This document shows positions 35,673 to 43,580 of a stretch of DNA of 64,000 bases, piece by piece. The DNA is from Zantedeschia hybrid cultivar (lineage: Eukaryota; Streptophyta; Magnoliopsida; Alismatales; Araceae): assembly GCA_030544215.1 (NCBI GenBank), contig JARZZO010000016.1, positions 37,470,001 to 37,534,000 on the forward strand. The letters run 5' to 3'. Made by a program: the position numbers and the translations under genes. The notes under the pieces were generated by a model. That model ran no database searches, was not told the origin of the DNA, and saw only the letters and a program-made list of their open reading frames with translations. Position 1 is the first letter of the stretch. Each line of letters begins with the position of its first letter.

Positions 35673-36516
35673 TTTGTATAGACGATATTCCTTTTCTATG
35701 TGAGATTTAGGCATTTGTGGTTGTTTTATCAAACTTTATTCACATTGCTTATACTATTTTCATATGTTGTAGATAGTCAGAGGACAAATATGGATTGGAG
35801 TTGGATGGACAAGCCTAGGTAAAATAGTAGATCAATTTATTGAGTTTGCTTTCATAGATGTATTGTGATTAACAATTTAATTTTCTTGACATGTCTAATG
35901 TTATAGGAACATGAAAGAATACTATGACGGGGTAGATCAGTTTATTGAGTATGCTTTCGGAGATGTACTCAATGATGGTGTGGTTAAATGCCCATGCATC
36001 AAGTGCACATGCATTAAAAAATGGAACAAAGCAACGATTAGAGAGCACCTATATTTTAGTGGAGTTATAGAAGATAAAGATTTTTGGCAATTTCATAGTG
36101 GAGGATCTCACTCAAGTATGGACAATCTTAATGATCTGAAAACAAACATCATTAATGATGGATGTATCCAGGAAATGTTAGTTGATGCGTTTGGACTTCA
36201 AAATTTAACTCTTCAGGAAGATAGTGGGTCTAGTTATGGCATAACAAAGGTTGATGAGAAAACTAAGAAATTTTATAAATTACTTGCAGAAACTGATGAA
36301 CCTTTGTATCCAGGATATAAGAAGTTCAACAGGCCTACTTTTATCAATAGATTATTTAACATTAAGTGCATGGGTGGTTGGAGTCATAAGTTATTTGACA
36401 TATTACTAAAGTTACTTAAGAAGGTGCTTCCAAAAAGAGAGTTGTTGCCAAATTTGTTCTACAAAACAAACAAGCTTGTTAGTGAATTGGGTTATGGATA
36501 TTGTAAAATTGACTCA
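35673..36516 (+). pseudogene. CACTA (En/Spm) TNP2-type transposase, N-terminal fragment
   Basis: ATG at 35790 opens a short exon (35790-35818, MDWSWMDKPR). An 88-bp GT-AG intron (35819-35906) is followed by exon 2 from 35907, which continues NMKEYYDGVDQFIEYAF. This is the transposase-associated domain of plant CACTA elements, including Cys-rich VKCPCIKCTCIK and IREHLYFSGV. Later text matches the start of the TNP2 domain: KFYKLLAETDEPLYPGYKKF, FINRLFNIKC, GWSHKLFDILLKLLKKVLP. It stops where the E4 LTR begins, so the catalytic part is missing. 35673-35789 is its 5' sequence. Confidence 0.85.
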
Positions 36517-36681
36517 TGTCTATAGACATCCGATTTTGGACATCCTTCTGGTCCTAAATTCCCCATCATCATTAACCCATCGCCTTTCAACCCATCACCT
36601 TAACCCATTCCTATCTAGCCCACTGTTCAGCCCATTAGTACTCAAGCCCATTAACCAACACTCATCCCTTTACCTTTTCGT

Positions 36682-36887
36682 GGAAGGCCAACTTGGTGGC
36701 CATCCACCTTCCCCGAAGGCCAGCTGCTCTGCCTTCCACCTTTTCGCGGACTTCAACCTTCCTCGAAGGCCAGCTGCTCTGCCTTCCAACTTTTTGCAGA
36801 AGGACAACTTGGTGGCCTTCCACCTTCCCCGAAGGCTAGTTGCTCCGCCTTCCACCTTTTCGTGGAAGGCCAACTTGGTGGCCTTGC
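36682..36887. repeat. Type III palindromic 10-bp-spacer modules in E4 U3 (6 copies)
   Basis: Arms GAAGGC / 10 bp / GCCTTC. Left arms start at 36682, 36714, 36764, 36799, 36830 and 36864. Two spacers recur (CAACTTGGTG three times, CAGCTGCTCT twice, one related TAGTTGCTCC), so part of the array arose by tandem duplication. The arms differ from the GGCGTC type but the 10-bp spacer is the same. Confidence 0.8.
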
Positions 36888-37112
36888 ACGAAAGAGGAAG
36901 GCCGGAGGGCTGGCTGTCCATCCTCCCACTTTCAGCTTAACTTCATCTTTCCCTGATCTCCTCCACTCGCGACCTTCACCTCCTACTATTCCGGCCACTC
37001 CCCACTCCGGCGACTGTCACATGGATGACCTCTGACCCTTGACCATTTCCTATTGGCAACTTTATGATTAACGAGTATTTAGACCATAGGTTTTTCCTAT
37101 TTTCTTCTCCCC

Positions 37113-37120
37113 TATTTAAA
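37113..37120 (+). promoter_or_regulatory. TATA-like box of E4 LTR
   Basis: TATTTAAA in CCCCTATTTAAACCC, downstream of the type III modules and about 600 bp into the LTR, as in E1. Confidence 0.55.
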
Positions 37121-37828
37121 CCCTCTTACTTCTCTCGGAGCGGGGGTTGGATCTTGGAGAGGTTGGCCAGTCTGGAGGTTGCGGATAGTAGAACGGAGCA
37201 CTAGGAATCCTTCCTACATGGGCTTGTTCTTCTAACTTTTCTCCTCTTGCTTTTCTATTTCACTGCATTCTCCTCTTTACGACATTTCATAGTCCCCCTT
37301 TTACTACAACCCATCCATTTTTTTACCATGGTACACATACACTTCATTGCATGCATCATAGGATGACTTAGTACCCTTCACCCCCTAGAGGTTTCAAACA
37401 AAAAAATGGGAGGTTGGTGGCCATAGTGCATGGTCACCTTCCCTCCCCAAACACCCATCCGGTGCATTCCCTTTCAAATTTTAGTTTATTTATATATTTG
37501 CATGAACAGACTCTACATGTCATACCTCTAATTAGTTTTTCTTTACTTTGTTTTGTCCTCTTCTCTTAGGGGCTCTTACCATATTCTGCGTGCGGACTAC
37601 AGACCTCTCCCTCTTCGGCCAGTTGGAGGCCGAGAAGAGGAACCCACTATCCAGTGCTCCAACACGACAAGATCAATCCACCCATCCTGCGGAGCACAAG
37701 GACCCCAAGGTAATGCTCCTGGTGATCACACACTTCAATTCCTAACACTTCATCGGCGCAGTTGCGCGACAGACGGAGGCATCTCCCGCGGAAGGAGAGC
37801 GGGAACACTTCGGGTGTCCACAACCCTT

Positions 37829-37846
37829 TGGCAATCACGGTGGGAC
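37829..37846 (+). promoter_or_regulatory. E4 primer-binding site
   Basis: TGGCAATCACGGTGGGAC, six bases after the LTR end. E5 has TGGCGATCACGGTGGGAC at the same place. It starts with TGG, complementary to tRNA CCA ends. tRNA not identified. Confidence 0.75.
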
Positions 37847-37948
37847 ACTTGCTTGTTCGCTGTGCGCACTGCTACTAAAAGAGAAGCTAAGATCCCCTAA
37901 AAGTACCCTTTTTCATTTTGTTCTCTCCTACCAAACGGCCGAGTGTCG

Positions 37949-38132
37949 GGCCGTCCAGGATCCTAGACGGGCAACCACTAGGCCGTCCTGCTTTGTGGAC
38001 GGCCAGGTCCCTGGCCGTCAATGATATTGGACGGCCAGCTCCTCGGCTGTCCAATCAGCTGGACGACCTCCTACTAGGCCGTCCAACACCCTAATCGGCC
38101 AACCCATTGGCCGTCCAGTTCCTAGGAAGGGC
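37949..38132. repeat. Type II palindromic modules, exact 32-bp period (6 copies)
   Basis: GGCCGTC / 10 bp / GACGGCC. Left arms start at 37949, 37981, 38013, 38045, 38077 and 38109, exactly 32 bp apart (7+10+7+8). The arms are conserved, with decay in copies 4-6 (GACGACC, ATCGGCC, GAAGGGC), while the six 10-bp spacers and the 8-bp inter-module sequences are largely unrelated. It lies in the E4 leader about 100 bp after the primer site. Confidence 0.92.
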
Positions 38133-38786
38133 AACTTCCTAGTTGCTTATTCAGCATGTTGATTTAATAACTTGTTGCTTCAATTAAACTATTGGATACT
38201 GTCTCGTACTATTGTTTGTTTATGATTGGGCTGAATTTAGGGTATTCTCCGTGGGGTTTTTTAGGAAGAGTTGGCATCGCACTGATAGTTTTACCTCTCC
38301 CACAGTGTCTGACACTCCACTTGAGGATTCCCACTCAGGTGCGATTTGTCTTACTCTGTTGGGAACCTCCGTGAATCTCAGCGAGTCAAGGATTCCCACT
38401 TGGCCGCTGAGCGGGTTGTATCCAAACCATCTAATAGGATCCTGGGATTGTGTGAGGAAATTAAGTTTTTCCATTCGAAATTGTCTACTCATAGGCATCA
38501 GTGAGAGGATTATTTTTAAAGCTAAAAGACCCCTAATTGAATTTTGATGAAACAATTTTTTGAAAAGAATGGAGGGTCGCTAAGGGGTTAAACTTGATTT
38601 GTTAGAAACCAATATTCTCATAATACACGGTTAATCTTTGAAGTGGAACATAAGATCGTGTAGGATTTGTGTTTCATAATGAATCGTGTGTACTTTAATG
38701 CCGTGTATGATGACATGAGTTTGGTAACAACATCACACACAACCCTTTGTTTGAAATTGAAGAAGACTCACAACATACATTCATAG
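38133..38786 (+). other. E4 leader, remaining part
   Basis: No gene seen. Mixed-composition DNA between the palindromic array and the gag start. It contains a short inverted pair GGATTCCCACTCAGG / GGATTCCCACTTGG-like repeat (about 38325-38405). Confidence 0.45.
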
Positions 38787-39532
38787 GCATGCTTCAGACA
38801 TCTAGAGAAGACCTTAGGAGAAGGGAATCTGATGAATCTTCCACCTCCCAAGGGGAAGATGATCCTGTAGTTTCGAATAGGACATTCCAAAGTTTGGGGG
38901 AAGACCCATAACTCATTGTGGTATTATCACGGTACACTCCTGATCAACTCATTCAGTTGATCTCTCGCGGCAAAACTCAGGAAGCCACTAATTAGGCAAT
39001 CCCAATCCTAATCCCAATAGCCCCTTCTAACTTTATCAACTAGGTCACACCTCCAAAGTAGGAGGAATTCATCTACAAGAATGAGGTCGAATCTTACGTT
39101 CGCCAGCTCATGGCTAAAAATCTTACCTTGAGGCAACCTCATTCTCTTTCGAGCTATTGTAAGCTCCCTTCAGCCTACTTCCCCACCAGGATTCAAGATA
39201 CCCAAGTATAGGAAGTACGATGGTACCACAGACCCACATCATAATCTGTCAGGTTTCCTCATGGATTCTCACCAATGGCTATATGATAGAGTCCTCCTTG
39301 TCCACCTCTTTCAGAAGTCTCTAGAAGGAGAGGCTTTGAGATGGTTTTCTTCTTTACCCACTACAAACCTAATCAATTTTGATATGGTCTCAGAAAGGAT
39401 TGTCACCCATTTCAACCACATGACAGCCTTACCTCCCACCTTATTTGATCTCGTAATGAAAAAAATGAAGTCTGACGAGGACTTCACTCACTTTGCTAAT
39501 AGGTGGAGAGCCATGGCCTTTAGAGCAGAAGC

Positions 39533-40772
39533 TGTAGTGCTTAAAAAGAGTGTGTGTTTATCATGTTATCATGTGTTTACTATGATTAACAATATGAAAG
39601 AAATTGTGATCGCCAGAAACTAAGGGTTTCAAAAGAAAAGTGATCGCTTACTAACCTTGCGAATCGGGAGAGGGTGGTGTTCTTTTTGTTCCTCTCTTTC
39701 GGCCAGCCGAAAGAAAAGAGCCTTCTCTTTTTTTACTTTTGTTCTTTAAAGGTGTTTCTTCTTTCGTCTTTGTTCTTCCTTTGTACCTTGTAAAAGATTA
39801 AACAAACAAGAAAGCTATGATTAGAACTAAAATAGTATAGTATCTATTCTAATTAAGAATCTAAATATGCAACTAAACTAAAAGAACTCACTTTTTGTGG
39901 TTTTCTTTTAAATCCCTAAAGGAGGTGTAGGTTTGGAAATTATGAAGTGGGTGTGTGTAATGAAATAATGTGATGAAGAACTATGTAGAACAATGATAGA
40001 ACTATGAAAAAATACAAGAAAGAGATTAGAGAAGAAGATGGTTGGTTTGGCCCTTTGAAAGCCTTGATCTTGTTGAACTTCAATAGAGGAAAAAGAAGAA
40101 GGAATAAGAACTCCTCTTAATATCCACGTTTTCCTTCTCAATAACCTTCAAACACCTTGCCTTTAGCTTTAAAATTACCAATTGCCAACCTTTTTTTAAA
40201 GCCCAATGTCCATATGTATTTATAGGAAGTGACTTTAGGGTATTTTGTCTTCAAAGGGATTCTCCTGCTGCTCGGGCTTACTCTGGATGATCATGAAGGG
40301 AATTGGAAACCCTTCCAACCTTTGAAAACGGATTATCTCGGCCAAATCAGGACACTCTTAAAATGCGTCATTTAATGGGGATGCCTTTTAGTTCATTAAT
40401 GCGGCAATAATTGCCGAAAAGGAAACTGAAAATAATTAGGAAACGTAAAAGGCGTCGTATATGCGCGACGTGTTTTATATAATTTAGGAAACTAACCGGA
40501 ATTAGAAATCGTAAACCTAGGCGGATTAGGGCATAAATGGCGTCATCCATAGGCGACGCTATTCAGATAAATCCTCTTAAATTTACTAATTTTATTTCTG
40601 AATTGATTTCTGCTAAGAATCCAAATGGCGTCATGCATCAACGACGTGATTCAACAAATTTCAAGAGAAAATCAATAAAAATTAATTAATGATTAAATAT
40701 CAAACCATTCTGGGACATTATTATTGTGACATGAAATTTATTCAACATAATGTCAAAATTAGCGTGTCTACA
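39533..40772 (-). mobile_element. Solo Ogre-like LTR in E4 gag
   Basis: In its own orientation it starts TGTAGACACGCTAATTTTGAC and ends AAGCACTACA, 1240 bp. Flanks are GAAGC (39528-39532) and GAAGT (40773-40777), a TSD with one change. Its R-U5 part closely matches the LTR piece at 12933-27330, including the GC palindrome (39696-39713) and the hairpin with GCGATCAC repeats (39606-39647). U3 carries cluster IV. No internal sequence. Confidence 0.9.
40351..40655 (-). repeat. Cluster IV of palindromic 10-bp-spacer modules (4 copies)
   Basis: Plus-strand left cores at 40364 (TGCGTC), 40451 (GGCGTC), 40539 (GGCGTC) and 40627 (GGCGTC), each followed by exactly 10 bp and GATGCC, GACGTG, GACGCT or GACGTG. 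Spacing is about 87 bp, as in cluster III of the E1 LTR, but spacers and flanks differ. Confidence 0.9.
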
Positions 40773-41644
40773 GAAGTTACCATGCCTGAAGCCCAGACAG
40801 TCACCATGCTTGTCAATAATGCTACTCCTCAGCTCCGAGCTATCCTCTTGCTTAGCGAACTTCAAACATTCACCCAACTATATAATTGAGCTCGGGTGGT
40901 TCTGTTACATATTCAGGACTCCATCTTGCCTTCGTTCTTCGAGAACAAGAATACGAACAAGAAAGCTACACCGACTCCCACCACAGAAGGAGTCACCATC
41001 AATGAGCAAGTAAGCATGCTAGGACAACCAACCAGGTTCCCCAATTCTAAACCCAAGTCTGATACACAGTCTAATCAGAAGCAGTACTTAGCAGTTCCTC
41101 CCCGATTAATTTTAGTCATCCCATGGCCAAACACACATCATACCTAGCTTTGCCAGAATCGTTAGCAGACATCTTTTATACCTTGCTAGCTTGCAATGCT
41201 ATCCAACTCCTACCACAACGTGAAGGCGTTCCGTACAATACGGACACGTCCAGATACTATCCATACCACAGGGTTCCAAGGCACACAATTAACAATTGCT
41301 TCACCTTTAGGGATTGGGTGTATGATCTGAATGATGAAGGTAGGATTAACTGAGAGGACATGAAAAAGGCAATTGAGACTTTAAGGGCTAAGAAGGAATT
41401 AGGAATTGTGAAGGACCCATTACCCTCTCACCAAATAGTTCAAGATCTGTCTAGTTCCCAAGGGAAGATCAACACCTTGATCAAAGATCTGGAACCAAGA
41501 ATAGTTCGTAGGGAGCAATGTTGGCAATATGAAGGATCTAGCATACAACACCAAATTCTCACTCAGCTGAATGAAACTGAAAATTCTACACTAGAAATTT
41601 CTACAATCTTTCAAGATAAACCTTTGGTCTTGATTCTACCTAAG

Positions 41645-41826
41645 GAACAATTAATCATCATCAAGCCAGTCACTCTTGTCCAAGTCCCTTCAATCACAGC
41701 TGATGAATCTCTTCTGTCTGTCCTATGTCGTACCGGAACAATTAATCATCATCAAGCCAGTCACTCTTGTCCAAGTCCCTTCAATCACAGCTGATGAATC
41801 TCTTCTATCTGTCCTATGTCATACCT
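41645..41826 (+). repeat. 91-bp tandem duplication in E4 gag-pro linker
   Basis: Two adjacent 91-bp copies starting GAACAATTAATCATCATCAAG (41645 and 41736) with only a few differences. The length is not a multiple of three, so it shifts the frame. Confidence 0.9.
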
Positions 41827-42489
41827 CAAAGTTAGGTCCGGTGACCCAATTTAATCCATTGGAACCATCTCTGAAATCAAATCCAGCAGCAGATCCAAGT
41901 CTAATAAGTGTCACACTCAGAAACCGCATCATTCCCCCAAGTCAACCTTCGGATTCTCAAGAAAATTCAATTCCAACTGGAGGGATTACTCAATCCAAAT
42001 ATGACATCCTCCAGCACTTGGGAAAGACTTGTGCCAAGAATTTAGTTTTAGAATTGATCCGAAGATCTTCCACGCATAGGGAGACATTGTTCAATTTCTT
42101 ATAGCAAATCATAGTTAATGAGTGTAGACACGCTAATTTTGACTTCACATTGAGTAAATTTCATGTTACACTTATAATGCCCCAAAATGGTTTGATGTTT
42201 AATCATTAATTAATTTTTATGATATATTTCGGTTTTCTTTCCGGATTTAGGTTTCCTGATATATTTCGGTTTCCTTTTCGGATTTTATTTCTATTTTGGC
42301 CGCTTTAATTAATCAAATGGCATCCCGTCTGGGTGACGTGATTTATGAGTTTCCTAATAAACATGATTTGGCCGAGATAATCCGGTTTCTGAAGTTGGGA
42401 AGGTTGCTAACTCGTCCATGCTCATCCAAAGTAGGTCCGACTGCGGGAGAGAGTCGTATTGAAGCCCTAAACACCCTTAAATCTATTCT

Positions 42490-42497
42490 TATAAATA
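42490..42497 (+). promoter_or_regulatory. TATA box of E5 LTR
   Basis: TATAAATA, 367 bp into the LTR. Expected start of the genomic transcript about 30 bp downstream. Confidence 0.7.
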
Positions 42498-43027
42498 CGA
42501 CACCCTTTGGACCTTTAAAGGAGGTTGGCCATTGGTGATTTTGAAGCTCAAGGCAAGGTGTTTGAAGGCTCTAGAGAAGAAAAACGTAGACATCAAGAGA
42601 GGCTTCATCTAAGACTTCTTCTTCCTCATTCTTTTCATCATTTGAAGCTCTTGAAAATCAAGACTATGGAGGAGCCAACCAACCGTCTTTTTTCCCTAAT
42701 TTCTTTCTAACTTTTCATTAATTTCGTATAGTTTATTTATTGTTTTTCATAGTTCATCATCATCATCATTTCATGTTCACACACACACACATCATTATTT
42801 CACACACCTACATGCATATTAGGAGTTTAAAGAACAATAATAAAGTGAGTAGATTAGTTTAGTTGTATATTTAAATTTCTTATAAGAATAGATTTACTCT
42901 AGTTCTAATTAGAATTTTTACTTTGTTTAATCTTTCTTATAAGGTACAAAGAAGAAGAAAGAAGAAAATTCAAAGGAATAACCATCAAGAAATCAAGAGC
43001 AAGAACAACTTACAAAAATGGCTCTCC

Positions 43028-43131
43028 TTCTTTGGCCGGCCGAAGAGAAGGAATCACGGACTTAATCTCCCAAACTTAAAAAGGTCAGTGATCAATCTTT
43101 CTTTTGAAACTTTACAGTTTCTGGCGATCAC
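43028..43131 (+). promoter_or_regulatory. E5 U5 palindrome and hairpin
   Basis: GC palindrome around TTGGCCGGCCGAAG (43028-43051), then GTGATCA (43088), a hairpin GAAAC/GTTTC (43106-43121) and TGGCGATCAC (43122-43131), identical to the core of the primer site 100 bp further on. An AAG/GTCAGT string just upstream of the hairpin resembles a splice donor. Confidence 0.7.
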
Positions 43132-43221
43132 GTTTTCTTTAGTTTGAATAGTTTTATTTATTATATAAACGACATGAAACTCATGAACATCACACATACG
43201 ATTTGAGCACCTACAACTTTT

Positions 43222-43239
43222 TGGCGATCACGGTGGGAC
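43222..43239 (+). promoter_or_regulatory. E5 primer-binding site
   Basis: TGGCGATCACGGTGGGAC, six bases after the LTR end ACCTACA. It begins with TGG, complementary to a tRNA CCA end. tRNA not identified. Confidence 0.78.
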
Positions 43240-43580
43240 TTGGTCTTGCCATCTTTTAATATTTGTTCTTACTTTTTATCATTGGGCACTCACGGCGCAC
43301 CACTTGTGTCCCTCGGACATTCTTTTTACCAATTGGTGAGTTTCGTTACTTTTATCCTTACGTACACTACGTGCACACCCCTTTGCGGCAAGATCTTGCC
43401 CTCCCGTAATTGATTGGAAGTTGTGAGTGTGATAAGAAGTGGTAGATTGAGTTTATGTTTGTTTGCATGATAATAAATCTGTTTAACTTGAATTTGCATG
43501 ATATGTTAGATTTTTGTTTATCTTGGTCACTTGGGAGGAGATTGTCTTCGAAATTGCTGTCTGTTTACAGTTTTTAGGCT

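Larger units (their letters stand above)
36517..37822 (+). repeat. E4 5' LTR
   Basis: 1306 bp from TGTCTATAGAC to GGTGTCCACA, placed by similarity to the E1/E5 LTR ends and by the primer site starting at 37829. It carries type III modules in U3 and a TATA-like box (TATTTAAA) at 37113. The exact first base is uncertain by a few positions because the second LTR is not visible. Confidence 0.7.
38787..42105 (+). pseudogene. gag: E4 gag, heavily broken and split by a solo LTR
   Basis: The N-terminal part (from ATG 38787) has many stops. The gag domain is clear in 39190-39530: FKIPKYRKYDGTTDPHHNL, LLVHLFQKSLEGEALRWFSS and MKKMKSDEDFTHFANRWRAMA. The solo LTR 39533-40772 follows. The gag frame resumes at 40773 with PEAQTVTMLVNNATPQLRA. 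The C-terminal part holds a knuckle-like remnant (YYPYHRVPRHTINNCFTFRDWVYDL, about 41255-41345) and a linker with a 91-bp duplication. The region before 42105 matches the pre-protease linker of E5. It would form the capsid; this copy cannot. Confidence 0.8.
36517..42122 (+). mobile_element. E4: decayed Ogre-like Ty3/gypsy element, 5' part
   Basis: 5' LTR, primer site, leader and gag are present; pol is not seen before E5 starts at 42123. The gag domain is split by a solo LTR (39533-40772). The LTR start (TGTCTATAGACATCCGATTTTGGAC) is a diverged version of the E1/E5 start, and the primer site differs by one base from that of E5. So E4 is a sister subfamily, older than E5. Confidence 0.78.
42123..43215 (+). 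repeat. E5 5' LTR
   Basis: 1093 bp, TGTAGACACGCTAATTTTGAC to GAGCACCTACA. It carries one palindromic module (left core GGCATC at 42319, 10-bp spacer, GACGTG), a TATA box at 42490, a CA microsatellite near 42779, and the U5 palindrome and hairpin at 43028-43131. Confidence 0.88.

Noticed and set aside
37949..38132. Looks like a CRISPR array: palindromic repeats with different spacers of constant length
   Set aside because: The repeats are two 7-bp arms with 10-bp and 8-bp gaps, far too short, there are no cas genes, and the context is a plant retrotransposon leader.
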